Made by a program: the position numbers and the translations under genes
The notes under the pieces: generated by a model
The model's database searches: none
What the model was told of the DNA's origin: nothing
What the model saw: the letters and a program-made list of their open reading frames with translations, nothing else
Part shown: piece by piece, positions 43,967-58,218 of the stretch
Layout of the letters: each line of letters starts with the position of its first letter
Position numbering within the stretch: position 1 is the first letter of the stretch
NCBI RefSeq assembly: GCF_008632955.1
Contig: NZ_CP043959.1
Location: 1,240,001 to 1,304,000, forward strand
Origin: Streptomyces tendae
GTDB taxonomy: Bacteria; Actinomycetota; Actinomycetes; Streptomycetales; Streptomycetaceae
DNA: 64,000 bases
Direction: 5' to 3'

Positions 43967-44640
43967 CGGCCCCTGAGGCGGGGCGTGGCATAGGCAACGG
44001 GGAATCCGACGCGGAGGTGACGACGACCTTCGGGTTTCCGCGCGACAGCTTCCGCATCCTCCACGTCAGCACCGGAAACGTGTGCCGCTCGCCCATCACG
44101 GAGCGGCTGACCCGGCATTTCGTGCACCAGCGCCTCGGCGTCCTGGGCGGCGGGCTGATCGTCGAGAGCGCCGGCACCTGGGGGCACGAGGGCGCGCCGA
44201 TGGAGGCACACGCGGAGACGGTGCTGGGGGAGTACGGCGCGGACGCCTCCGGCTTCACGGGCCGGGAACTGCTCGACGAGCACGTCATCCGCGCCGATCT
44301 CGTGCTGACCGCGACCCGCGACCACCGCGCCCAGGTCATCTCCATGGGCCACTCGGCGGGGCTGCGCACCTTCACGCTGAAGGAGTTCACCCGCCTGGTC
44401 GACGCGATCGACCCGGCGACCCTGCCGCCCCTGGAGGACGGGCTGGTCATGCGCGCCCGCGCCCTGGTCCGTGCCGCCGCCGCCCTGCGCGGCTGGCTCC
44501 TGGCGCCCACCGCCGAGGCGGACGAGGTCCACGACCCGTACGGCGCCCCGCTGTCCTTCTTCCGCTCCATCGGCGACGAGATACACCAGGCGCTGGACCC
44601 GGTGGTGACGGCGCTGACCGGAGTGCCGGCGCGGACCTGA
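43963..44640 (+). CDS. Low-molecular-weight protein-tyrosine-phosphatase-like protein with altered P-loop
   Basis: 225 aa from TTG 43963 (TTGA overlap with the previous stop; GAGGTGG upstream); a shorter start at GTG 44017 is possible. The LMW-PTP fold is clear: RILHVSTGNVCRSPITERLT at the N-terminus and the late DP motif in VHDPYGAP. The usual P-loop is C-x4-C-R-S: here the first, nucleophilic Cys is Ser (VSTGNVCRSP), while the second Cys and the Arg remain. As written it should lack normal phosphatase chemistry; it may bind phosphate or use another route. Confidence 0.85.
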   Translation: MTAPEAGRGIGNGESDAEVTTTFGFPRDSFRILHVSTGNVCRSPITERLTRHFVHQRLGVLGGGLIVESAGTWGHEGAPMEAHAETVLGEYGADASGFTGRELLDEHVIRADLVLTATRDHRAQVISMGHSAGLRTFTLKEFTRLVDAIDPATLPPLEDGLVMRARALVRAAAALRGWLLAPTAEADEVHDPYGAPLSFFRSIGDEIHQALDPVVTALTGVPART

Positions 44641-44765
44641 GCGGCCTGCCGCCTTCCGGACGAAGCGACGGGCCCCCTCCCGGACGAGGGTGCAAGAACT
44701 CGGGCACACCGGGACGGGCGGGCCTACATTGGTCGTACGTCAGTGCCGACGTCCGGGAGCCCACG

Positions 44766-46094
44766 ATGACGGTCACCCATGCGCTCGAGGCCGATGTCCT
44801 GCGCCGGCAGGACCCCGAGCTCGCCGAGGTGCTGCTCGGCGAGCGCGAACGGCAGGCGGCCTCGCTGCAGCTGATCGCCGCCGAGAACTTCATGTCACCG
44901 GCCGTGCTGGCCGCCCTCGGCTCGCCGCTGGCCAACAAGTACGCCGAGGGCTACCCGGGCAACCGTCACCACGGCGGCTGCGAGATCGTCGACGTCGCCG
45001 AGCGCCTCGCCGTGGACCGCGCCAAGGCGCTGTTCGGCGCCGCCCACGCCAACGTGCAGGCGCACTCCGGCTCCTCCGCCGTGCTCGCCGCCTATGCCGC
45101 CCTGCTGCGCCCCGGCGACACCGTCCTCGCCCTCGGCCTGCCCTACGGCGGTCACCTCACCCACGGCTCTCCGGTCAACTTCTCCGGCCGCTGGTTCGAC
45201 TTCGTCGGCTACGGGGTGGACGCGGAGAGCGGCCTGATCGACCACGAGCAGGTGCGCGCCCTCGCCCGCGCCCACCGCCCCAAGGCGATCGTGTGCGGCT
45301 CCATCGCCTACCCCCGTCACATCGACTACGCGTTCTTCCGAGAGGTCGCCGACGACGTGGGCGCGTACCTGATCGCGGACGCGGCGCACCCCATGGGGCT
45401 GATCGCCGGGGGAGCGGCCCCCAGCCCGGTGCCGTACGCGGACATCGTGTGCGCGACCACGCACAAGGTGCTGCGGGGGCCGCGCGGTGGGATGATCCTC
45501 TGCGGCGAGGACCTGGCCGAGCGCGTGGACCGGGCGGTGTTCCCCTTCACCCAGGGCGGCGCGCAGATGAACACCATCGCCGCCAAGGCGGTCGCCTTCG
45601 GCGAGGCGGCGACCCCGGCGTTCGCCGCGTACGCCCACCAGGTGGTGACGAACGCGCGGGCGCTGGCCGCCGCGCTCGCCGCCGAGGGGCTGGCGGTCAC
45701 CACCGGCGGCACCGACACCCACCTGATCACCGCCGACCCCGCCCCCCTCGGCGTCGACGGACGCGCCGCGCGGGGCCAGCTGGCGGCGGCGGGTCTGGTC
45801 CTGGACTGCTGCGCCCTGCCGCACGACGACGACCGCGGGCTGCGTCTGGGCACGGCCGCGGTCACCACACAGGGCATGGGCGCCCGGGAGATGACGCTGG
45901 TCGCCGGACTGCTGGCGAGCGTGCTGCGCGGCGGTACGGATCCGGCGCGGGCCCGGGAGGACGTGCGGGAGCTGGCGGCGGCCTTCCCGCCGTACCCCGC
46001 TGAGCGGGCCGGACGGGGGAGCGGCCCCGGCACGGCTGTCCGTGCAACCATCGTCGGTACCCGGAAGTCTCCACTCTTATGCGCCCCTCGCTAG
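44766..46094 (+). CDS. glyA: Serine hydroxymethyltransferase
   Basis: 442 aa, ATG 44766. PLP fold I: LQLIAAENFMSPAVLAALGS, NKYAEGYPGNRHHGGCE, SGSSAVLAAYAALL, PLP lysine in CATTHKVLRGPRGGMI, and FPFTQGGAQMN. Interconverts serine and glycine with tetrahydrofolate. The last roughly 25 residues after PAERAGRG look like readthrough beyond the family end but stay in frame. Upstream starts overlap the phosphatase gene and are rejected. Confidence 0.95.
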   Translation: MTVTHALEADVLRRQDPELAEVLLGERERQAASLQLIAAENFMSPAVLAALGSPLANKYAEGYPGNRHHGGCEIVDVAERLAVDRAKALFGAAHANVQAHSGSSAVLAAYAALLRPGDTVLALGLPYGGHLTHGSPVNFSGRWFDFVGYGVDAESGLIDHEQVRALARAHRPKAIVCGSIAYPRHIDYAFFREVADDVGAYLIADAAHPMGLIAGGAAPSPVPYADIVCATTHKVLRGPRGGMILCGEDLAERVDRAVFPFTQGGAQMNTIAAKAVAFGEAATPAFAAYAHQVVTNARALAAALAAEGLAVTTGGTDTHLITADPAPLGVDGRAARGQLAAAGLVLDCCALPHDDDRGLRLGTAAVTTQGMGAREMTLVAGLLASVLRGGTDPARAREDVRELAAAFPPYPAERAGRGSGPGTAVRATIVGTRKSPLLCAPR

Positions 46095-46136
46095 GGTGTG
46101 GGGCTGTGAAGGCCAGCGAGATCTGTGGGGAAGCCC

Positions 46137-47480
46137 GTGCGTGAATACCTGCTGACGCTCTGCATCACGGCCGCGGTGACGTACCTCCTGACCGGACCGG
46201 TGCGGAAGTTCGCGATCGTGGCGGGGGCGATGCCGGAGATCCGGGCACGTGACGTGCACCGGGAGCCCACTCCGCGGCTCGGCGGGATCGCGATGTTCTT
46301 CGGCCTGTGCGCGGGCCTGCTGGTCGCCGACCACCTCACCAACCTCGACCAGCTCTTCGAGAACTCCAACGAGCCGCGCGCGCTGCTCTCCGGGGCCGCG
46401 CTGATCTGGCTGATCGGTGTACTGGACGACAAGTTCGAGATCGACGCCCTGATCAAACTCGGCGGGCAGATGATCGCCGCCGGCGTGATGGTCATGCAGG
46501 GTCTGACGATCCTGTGGCTGCCGATCCCGGGCGTCGGCTCGGTCGCGCTCACCCAGTGGCAGGGCACGCTCCTCACCGTCGCCCTGGTCGTCATCACCAT
46601 CAACGCGGTCAACTTCGTGGACGGCCTGGACGGTCTCGCCGCCGGCATGGTGTGCATCGCGGCGGCCGCGTTCTTCCTGTACGCCTACCGCATCTGGTAC
46701 TCGTACGGCATCGAGGCGGCCGCCCCGGCGACGCTGTTCGCGGCGATCCTGATGGGCATGTGCCTGGGCTTCCTGCCGCACAACATGCACCCGGCGCGGA
46801 TCTTCATGGGTGACTCCGGCTCGATGCTGATCGGCCTGGTGCTGGCGGCCGGCGCGATCTCCGTGACGGGCCAGGTGGACCCGGACGCGCTGAAGCTGTT
46901 CGCCGGCTCGGAGAAGGAGGCCGTGCACCAGACGGTGCCGGTCTACATCCCGCTGCTGCTGCCGCTGACCATCATCGCGGTGCCGGCCGCCGACCTGATC
47001 CTGGCGATCGTCCGGCGTACCTGGCGCGGTCAGTCGCCGTTCGCGGCGGACCGCGGGCACCTGCACCACCGGCTGCTGGAGATCGGCCACTCGCACAGCC
47101 GGGCGGTGCTGATCATGTACTTCTGGTCGGCGCTGATCGCCTTCGGCGCGCTGACCTACTCGGTGAACTCGGCGTCGATGTGGATCGTGCTGAGTGTGGT
47201 GATCCTCTCCACCCTCGGGCTGGTGCTGCTTCTGCTGCCCCGCTTCACGCCGCGTGCCCCGCACTGGGCCGAGGCCTTCGTGCCGCCGCGCTACCGGCGC
47301 GGGAGGACGGCCGGGACCGAGGGGCGCGAGGACGCCCAGGAGCCGGGCGGGGAGCCGGTCCAGGGCCCGGAGGAGGCCTCCGAGGCCCGTACACCGGTGG
47401 CGGCCGGTGTCGCCGGTGTCAACGGCGCGAGTGCCGTGGGACCCCGCGCACGCCTGGCCGACCGATCACGGGCAAAGTAA
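46137..47480 (+). CDS. wecA: UDP-GlcNAc:polyprenyl-phosphate GlcNAc-1-phosphate transferase (WecA/Rfe family)
   Basis: 447 aa from GTG 46137 (GGGGAAG at good spacing; GTG 46125 is an alternative). About 11 membrane helices. Catalytic blocks: IGVLDDKFEI, NAVNFVDGLDGLAAG, IFMGDSGSMLIG, and the loop-5 motif DRGHLHHRLLEIG. Makes the first lipid-linked GlcNAc for wall polymers. A hydrophilic C-terminal tail of about 80 residues is extra. Mycobacteria also carry this gene just before the atp operon. Confidence 0.94.
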   Translation: MREYLLTLCITAAVTYLLTGPVRKFAIVAGAMPEIRARDVHREPTPRLGGIAMFFGLCAGLLVADHLTNLDQLFENSNEPRALLSGAALIWLIGVLDDKFEIDALIKLGGQMIAAGVMVMQGLTILWLPIPGVGSVALTQWQGTLLTVALVVITINAVNFVDGLDGLAAGMVCIAAAAFFLYAYRIWYSYGIEAAAPATLFAAILMGMCLGFLPHNMHPARIFMGDSGSMLIGLVLAAGAISVTGQVDPDALKLFAGSEKEAVHQTVPVYIPLLLPLTIIAVPAADLILAIVRRTWRGQSPFAADRGHLHHRLLEIGHSHSRAVLIMYFWSALIAFGALTYSVNSASMWIVLSVVILSTLGLVLLLLPRFTPRAPHWAEAFVPPRYRRGRTAGTEGREDAQEPGGEPVQGPEEASEARTPVAAGVAGVNGASAVGPRARLADRSRAK

Positions 47481-47518
47481 GAATTCGACTAGAGCATTGC
47501 CAAGTCGTGGTGCTTCGA

Positions 47519-47549
47519 TGGGGCGGCGTTGGGGTCACCAACCGCCCCA
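47519..47549 (+). terminator. Hairpin after wecA
   Basis: TGGGGCGG pairs with CCGCCCCA, with an inner TTGG/CCAA stem around GGTCA. It lies about 40 bases after the wecA stop and separates it from the atp promoter region. No T-tract. Confidence 0.65.
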
Positions 47550-47647
47550 ATATCAGACATACGGTCGCCTGTCGCGCTCAGACGCGCGAGTTGCCCCTCA
47601 TGTGTGACTCTACGCACACCTTTCAGGTAAAGACTGCATCAAATAGT

Positions 47648-47665
47648 TTGTGATACCGTTCACGA
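47648..47665. promoter_or_regulatory. Rex-type operator upstream of the atp operon
   Basis: TTGTGATACCGTTCACGA matches the Streptomyces Rex operator pattern (TTGTGAA-N4-TTCACAA) at most of its 18 positions, with the correct half-site spacing. Rex senses the NADH/NAD+ ratio and represses respiratory genes. The site is 128 bases before the atpI start in an A+T-rich segment where the promoter should be. Confidence 0.7.
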
Positions 47666-47792
47666 GAACCCCGAAGAGAGCCGACGAGCCGCCCGGTGAC
47701 GGCTCACCGGTGCGGTGAATTCGCACCCGGCCCGGGGGTTTACGCTCGTCCATGACGACACACTGCCCCCTGTGAATTGCGGAGTTGCCGCC

Positions 47793-48230
47793 ATGCCGTC
47801 CAATGACGTCCGGATCCTGGCCCAGGCCGCCGTGCCCACGGCTGCCGTCGGTGCTGTCGCCGCCGTCATCAGTGCTGTGGTGGCCGGCGGCAAGGGGGCG
47901 GTCGGAGCCGTCGTCGCGACCGTGGTGGCGATGCTCTTCATGGGGATCGGTCTCTACGTCCTGCAGCGCACCGCCAAATCGCTTCCGCATCTTTTCCAGG
48001 CGATGGGCCTGATGCTCTACGCGGCACAGATCCTGCTGCTGTTCGTCTTCCTCGCCGTCTTCAAGAACACGACGCTGTTCAACCCCCGGGCCTTCGCGAT
48101 CACCTTGGTCGCCGTCACGCTGGCATGGATCGCGGCGCAGACGCGGGCCCACATGAAGTCCAAGATTCTCTACGTCGAACCCGAGTCGACGACGGACACG
48201 AAGTCCGAAAAATCGGGGCACTCGTCGTGA
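47793..48230 (+). CDS. atpI: ATP synthase-associated membrane protein AtpI-like
   Basis: 145 aa from ATG 47793, GGAG eight bases upstream. Four membrane helices (LAQAAVPTAAVGAVAAVISA; VVATVVAMLFMGIGLYVLQR; QAMGLMLYAAQILLLFVFLA; AFAITLVAVTLAWIAAQTRA) and a short charged tail. First gene of the operon; AtpI proteins assist c-ring assembly or ion supply. Confidence 0.88.
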   Translation: MPSNDVRILAQAAVPTAAVGAVAAVISAVVAGGKGAVGAVVATVVAMLFMGIGLYVLQRTAKSLPHLFQAMGLMLYAAQILLLFVFLAVFKNTTLFNPRAFAITLVAVTLAWIAAQTRAHMKSKILYVEPESTTDTKSEKSGHSS

Positions 48231-48430
48231 CGGGTAGGGGCGGGATAAAGAGGCCGGCAAGACCCTGCTATCGTCCGGTGCCAACTGCGGCATCGCGGGC
48301 GCGGGCATCCCTGCTGACGCCTGCTCAATCGCGAGGCGAGATGCCCCCCAGCCGCCCCCACATCCGTAACACCAGTCCCGTGCCGAACCGCGGCTCAGCG
48401 CCGCGCCGACACAACGAGGTTGCCGTACCT

Positions 48431-48466
48431 ATGCGCCACGCTGAAGGAGCCCGCGGTGAGTGCTGA
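48431..48466 (+). other. 11-codon upstream ORF overlapping the atpB start
   Basis: ATG 48431 opens MRHAEGARGEC and its TGA ends at 48466, 11 bases inside atpB (GTG 48456). It could couple atpB translation to an upstream ribosome. It has no clear ribosome site, so this is only a possibility. Confidence 0.25.
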
Positions 48467-49277
48467 CCCGACGCAGGTGCTCGCCTTCGAGACCGACTGC
48501 CACATCTTCGACGGCTGTGGCTTCCCGGCTCCCGGCCTGCACTCGTTCCTGTTCGAGCCCCTCTGGGGCGACGCGGACAGCAACCTGTACTTCAACAAGC
48601 CGATGCTGCTGGCCCTGCTCGGCTCGCTCGTCATCATCGGCTTCTTCTGGGCCGCCTTCCGTAAGCCGAAGGTCGTCCCGGGCAAGCTCCAGATGGTCGC
48701 CGAGGCCGGATACGACTTCATCCGGCGCGGCGTCGTGTACGAGACCATCGGCAAGAAGGAGGGAGAGAAGTACGTTCCGCTGATCGTCTCCCTCTTCTTC
48801 TTCATCTGGATGATGAACCTCTGGTCGATCATCCCGGTCGCCCAGTTCCCGGTCACCTCGATCATCGCCTACCCGGCGGTACTCGCGGCCGTCGTGTACA
48901 TCCTGTGGGTCTCGCTGACGTTCAAGCGGCACGGCTTCGTCGGCTTCTTCAAGAACGTCACGGGTTACGACAAGTCGCTCGGCCCGGTGCTGCCGCTGGC
49001 CATGCTCATCGAGTTCTTCTCGAACCTGCTGGTGCGGCCCTTCACGCACGCCGTGCGTCTCTTCGCGAACATGTTCGCGGGCCACACCCTGCTGCTGCTC
49101 TTCACGATCGCCAGCTGGTACCTGCTGAACGGCGTCGGCATCGCCTACGCGGGCGTCAGCTTCATCATGACGATCGTGATGACGGCCTTCGAACTTTTCA
49201 TCCAGGCCCTTCAGGCGTACGTCTTCGTGCTCCTCACGTGCACGTACATCCAGGGCGCGCTCGCCGAGCACCACTGA
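48456..49277 (+). CDS. atpB: ATP synthase F0 subunit a
   Basis: 273 aa from GTG 48456 with GAAGGAG upstream (the ORF can be extended to 48420, without support). Six helices. The essential Arg is in LIEFFSNLLVRPFTHAVRLF (helix 4), and helix 5 has FELFIQALQAYVFVLLTCTY. Forms the proton half-channels with the c-ring. Confidence 0.96.
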   Translation: MSADPTQVLAFETDCHIFDGCGFPAPGLHSFLFEPLWGDADSNLYFNKPMLLALLGSLVIIGFFWAAFRKPKVVPGKLQMVAEAGYDFIRRGVVYETIGKKEGEKYVPLIVSLFFFIWMMNLWSIIPVAQFPVTSIIAYPAVLAAVVYILWVSLTFKRHGFVGFFKNVTGYDKSLGPVLPLAMLIEFFSNLLVRPFTHAVRLFANMFAGHTLLLLFTIASWYLLNGVGIAYAGVSFIMTIVMTAFELFIQALQAYVFVLLTCTYIQGALAEHH

Positions 49278-49336
49278 GCGCACCCCCGCACCACCACCCC
49301 CTGATCGTCCGGTGGCCAACCCCCACCGGTCCGTAA

Positions 49337-49585
<249 letters not shown>

Positions 49586-49626
49586 TCGCGGATCAACTTC
49601 CCGCCGACTAGACGAAAGGCAAACCC

Positions 49627-50172
49627 ATGAGCCCGATGCTCACGATCGCGGCCGAGGAGATGGAGAATCCCCTCGTCCCGCCGATCCCCGAGCTCGTCAT
49701 CGGCCTGATCGCCTTCGTCATCGTCTTCGGCTTCCTCGCCTGGAAGCTCCTCCCGAACATCAACAAGGTTCTGGAAGAGCGGCGCGAGGCCATCGAGGGC
49801 GGTATCGAGAAGGCTGAGGCCGCGCAGACCGAGGCCCAGAGCGTCCTCGAGCAGTACAAGGCCCAGCTCGCCGAGGCCCGGCACGAGGCCGCGCGTCTGC
49901 GCCAGGAGGCGCAGGAGCAGGGCGCCACGCTCATCGCCGAGATGCGCGCGGAAGGCCAGCGGCAGCGCGAGGAGATCGTCGCCGCCGGTCACGCCCAGAT
50001 CGAGGCCGACCGCAAGGCCGCCGCGTCCGCGCTGCGCCAGGACGTCGGCAAGCTCGCCACCGAACTGGCCGGCAAGCTCGTCGGCGAGTCCCTCGAGGAC
50101 CACGCCCGGCAGAGCCGCGTGATCGACCGCTTCCTCGACGAGCTCGACCAGAAGGCCGAGGCCGCACGATGA
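49627..50172 (+). CDS. atpF: ATP synthase F0 subunit b
   Basis: 181 aa, ATG 49627. One membrane helix (LVIGLIAFVIVFGFLAWKLL), then a long charged helix (LEERREAIEGGIEKAEAAQT) forming the stator. TGA overlaps the atpH ATG (ATGA). Confidence 0.97.
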   Translation: MSPMLTIAAEEMENPLVPPIPELVIGLIAFVIVFGFLAWKLLPNINKVLEERREAIEGGIEKAEAAQTEAQSVLEQYKAQLAEARHEAARLRQEAQEQGATLIAEMRAEGQRQREEIVAAGHAQIEADRKAAASALRQDVGKLATELAGKLVGESLEDHARQSRVIDRFLDELDQKAEAAR

Positions 50173-50984
50173 ACGGAGCGAGCCGCGACGCCCTGGCAGC
50201 CGCACGCGAGCGTCTCGACGCGCTGACGGACTCCACGTCCACGGACGCCGGCTCGCTCGCCGGTGAGCTGGCCGCCGTCACCGCGCTGCTCCACCGCGAG
50301 GTGTCGCTGCGTCGGGTCCTCACCGACCCGGCGCAGGCCGGTGACGCCAAGGCCGACCTGGCCCGGCGCCTCCTCGGCTCGCAGGTCAGCGGTCCGGCCG
50401 CCGACCTGGTGGCCGGCATGGTGCGCTCCCGCTGGTCGCAGTCCCGCGACCTGGTGGACGCCCTGGAGGAGCTGGCGAACACCGCCGACCTCACCGCCGC
50501 CCAGAAGGCCGGTGCGCTCGACGACGTCGAGGACGAGCTGTTCCGGTTCGGCCGGATCGTCTCCTCCAGCACCGAGCTGCGTGCCGCGCTCACCAACCGC
50601 AGTGCGCCCGCCTCCTCCAAGAGCGAGCTGCTGCGCAGCCTGCTCGGCGGCAGGGCGAACGCGGCCACCGAGCGTCTGGTGACGCGACTGGTGACCGCGC
50701 CGCGTGGACGTAGCCTGGAGACGGGACTGGAGTCCCTGTCCAAGCTCGCCGCCGACCGCCGGGACCGCATGGTGGCCGTCGTCACCTCCGCGGTACCGCT
50801 GAGCGACGGCCAGAAGCAGCGCCTGGGCGACGCCCTCGCGAAGCTCTACGGCCGGCGGATGCACCTCAACCTCGACGTCGACCCCGCGGTCGTCGGCGGG
50901 ATCCGGGTGCAGGTCGGTGACGAGGTCATCAACGGCTCCCTGGCGGACCGGCTCGAGGACGCGAGCCGCCGGCTGGCGAGCTAG
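50169..50984 (+). CDS. atpH: ATP synthase F1 subunit delta
   Basis: 271 aa, ATG 50169. It is longer than the usual roughly 180 aa, as normal for actinobacteria, through an N-terminal extension (about 90 residues). The OSCP-like C-terminus includes VVTSAVPLSDGQKQRLGDAL and DPAVVGGIRVQVGDEVINGS. Joins stator b to the alpha/beta head. Confidence 0.96.
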   Translation: MNGASRDALAAARERLDALTDSTSTDAGSLAGELAAVTALLHREVSLRRVLTDPAQAGDAKADLARRLLGSQVSGPAADLVAGMVRSRWSQSRDLVDALEELANTADLTAAQKAGALDDVEDELFRFGRIVSSSTELRAALTNRSAPASSKSELLRSLLGGRANAATERLVTRLVTAPRGRSLETGLESLSKLAADRRDRMVAVVTSAVPLSDGQKQRLGDALAKLYGRRMHLNLDVDPAVVGGIRVQVGDEVINGSLADRLEDASRRLAS

Positions 50985-51000
50985 GCATCACATTCTTCAT

Positions 51001-51093
51001 AAGCAGTAAGCAGTAAGCAGTACGCACTTACGGCCCTGGTTGGGCCGTGAAGAGGATTCACCTCATATTGGGGGGAGTCCCCATACCCCCCAA
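51001..51093 (+). other. Structured atpH-atpA intergenic segment
   Basis: Three perfect tandem copies of AAGCAGT (51001-51021), then hairpin ACGGCCC-TGGTT-GGGCCGT (51030-51048), then TTGGGGGG/CCCCCCAA (51068-51093). These lie in the 148-base gap before atpA, the largest gap inside atpBEFHAG. They may tune translation or RNA stability of the F1 genes. Confidence 0.55.
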
Positions 51094-51132
51094 GTGAAAC
51101 TTCGGGCCCAACAAGGAGAGCAGGGAACTCAG

Positions 51133-52722
<1,590 letters not shown>

Positions 52723-52743
52723 CGTAAGGAAGGGACCTGACTC

Positions 52744-55097
<2,354 letters not shown>

Positions 55098-55112
55098 CCC
55101 CCGCGCTCTGAC

Positions 55113-55161
55113 GTGAGCCGAACGGCTCACCCTTGAGGGGGCGGGCACGTCCCGCCCCCTC
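55113..55161 (+). terminator. Two tandem hairpins between atpD and atpC
   Basis: GTGAGCCG-AA-CGGCTCAC (55113-55130) and GAGGGGGCGGG-CACGT-CCCGCCCCCTC (55135-55161), both perfect stems. There is no T-run. They may terminate part of the transcripts before atpC or protect 3' ends; atpC has a possible -10, TAGACT, at 55173-55178. Confidence 0.65.
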
Positions 55162-55228
55162 TGTCACGCCCACTAGACTTGTAACCAACACCCGGCACAA
55201 CCGCCGGGTGGTGACCCGAGGAGCCACC

Positions 55229-55606
55229 TTGGCTGCTGAGCTGCACGTCGCGCTGGTCGCGGCCGACCGAGAGGTCTGGTCCGGCGAGGCCACCCTGGTC
55301 GTCGCGCGCACCACGTCCGGCGACATCGGCGTCATGCCCGGTCACCAGCCGCTGCTCGGTGTGCTGGAGTCGGGCCCGGTGACCATCCGCACGCCCGAGG
55401 GCGGCACGGTCGTCGCCGCGGTGCACGGCGGATTCATCTCGTTCGCAGACAACAAGCTGTCCCTGCTGGCCGAGATCGCCGAGCTGTCGGACGAGATCGA
55501 CGTCCAGCGCGCGGAGCAGGAGCTCGCCCGCGCGAAGGCGGAGGACGACGCCGAGGCCCAGCGCGCCGCGGACGTCCGTCTGCGGGCGGCGACGGCGGGG
55601 CGCTGA
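55229..55606 (+). CDS. atpC: ATP synthase F1 subunit epsilon
   Basis: 125 aa from TTG 55229 with GAGGAG upstream. Beta-sandwich AELHVALVAADREVWSGEAT, GDIGVMPGHQPLLGVLESGP and a C-terminal helix pair (VQRAEQELARAKAEDDAEAQ) that can inhibit rotation. It is separated from atpD by 131 bases with hairpins, unlike the tight spacing of atpG-atpD. Confidence 0.96.
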   Translation: MAAELHVALVAADREVWSGEATLVVARTTSGDIGVMPGHQPLLGVLESGPVTIRTPEGGTVVAAVHGGFISFADNKLSLLAEIAELSDEIDVQRAEQELARAKAEDDAEAQRAADVRLRAATAGR

Positions 55607-55630
55607 TCCCGGCGCGGTGAGATGACGTCA

Positions 55631-55678
55631 CTCAGCCGCGGCCGGCACCGGAGCGATCCGGAGCCGGTCGCGGCTGAG
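55631..55678 (+). terminator. Terminator of the atp operon
   Basis: CTCAGCCGCG pairs with CGCGGCTGAG, and CCGGC/GCCGG with an inner CCGG/CCGG continue the stem. Very strong, without T-tract. Confidence 0.8.
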
Positions 55679-55734
55679 GCAGATCTGGATGATTTTTCCG
55701 TTCCGTTACCTAGGAGACGAGGAGGTCGGTGTCG

Positions 55735-56181
55735 ATGGTCCTCGCTCTGACTGTGTGCGGAATCGTCGTGGCCCTCGTGGTGGTGGGGCTCTTCGTCTTC
55801 GGCCTGCGGCGCCGCCTCATCCAGCGGTCCGGCGGCACCTTCGACTGCAGCCTGCGCTGGGACGCCCCCGAGAAGGGGGACGCCGGCGGCAAGGGCTGGG
55901 CGTACGGGGTGGCCCGCTACAACGGTGACCGGGTCGAGTGGTTCCGGGTCTTCTCCTACGCCCCCCGTCCCCGCCGTGTCCTGGAGCGCTCCGCGATCGA
56001 GGTGGCCGGCCGCCGCCTCCCCGAGGGCGAGGAGGAGCTGGCGCTGCTGTCGGACGCCGTGATCCTGGCCTGTCTGCACCGGGGGACGCGGCTGGAGCTG
56101 GCGATGAGCGAGGACGCGCTGACCGGTTTCCTCGCCTGGCTGGAGGCGGCGCCTCCCGGCCAGCGGGTGAACGTCGCCTGA
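55735..56181 (+). CDS. DUF2550 membrane-anchored protein
   Basis: 148 aa from ATG 55735 (GAGGAGG nine bases upstream; GTG 55729 is too close to it). One N-terminal helix (VLALTVCGIVVALVVVGLFV), basic linker, then a beta-rich cytoplasmic domain (GGTFDCSLRW; GWAYGVARYNGDRVEWFRVF). The family sits after atpC in many actinobacteria, including mycobacteria. Function unknown. Confidence 0.88.
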   Translation: MVLALTVCGIVVALVVVGLFVFGLRRRLIQRSGGTFDCSLRWDAPEKGDAGGKGWAYGVARYNGDRVEWFRVFSYAPRPRRVLERSAIEVAGRRLPEGEEELALLSDAVILACLHRGTRLELAMSEDALTGFLAWLEAAPPGQRVNVA

Positions 56182-56203
56182 TCTGCTGACGTCCGTGCAG
56201 CAC

Positions 56204-56237
56204 ATCGCCCCTCCTCCCGGCCGGGAGGAGGGGCGAT
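56204..56237. terminator. Perfect 34-bp palindrome, bidirectional terminator
   Basis: ATCGCCCCTCCTCCCGG followed by its exact reverse complement (17-base arms, no loop bases), between the convergent DUF2550 and chiC genes. Symmetric, so it can stop both transcripts. Confidence 0.85.
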
Positions 56238-56261
56238 CCGCGTTGCCGGGGCGGGGAGGGG

Positions 56262-58088
<1,827 letters not shown>

Positions 58089-58147
58089 GCCGCGCCTCCT
58101 TCTGGGGGATGGGGGCACGACTGAGCCTTCGTGCCCACGGTGCGGCG

Positions 58148-58190
58148 AGAATAGAAAGGTCTGGACCACGGGTCAATAGGTCTGGACCAC
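58148..58190 (-). promoter_or_regulatory. chiC promoter with 13-bp direct repeats (DasR-type sites)
   Basis: Minus strand: TTGACC (58171-58176) and TATTCT (58148-58153) are 17 bases apart. AGGTCTGGACCAC occurs twice on the plus strand, at 58157-58169 and 58178-58190, 21 bases apart, one copy in the spacer and one behind the -35. Such direct repeats are the known chitin-control elements of Streptomyces chitinase promoters, and GGTCTGGACCA fits the DasR consensus (TGGTCTAGACCA). Confidence 0.9.
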
Positions 58191-58218
58191 TGTGCGCGGT
58201 TGTTCGTGAATTAAACCT

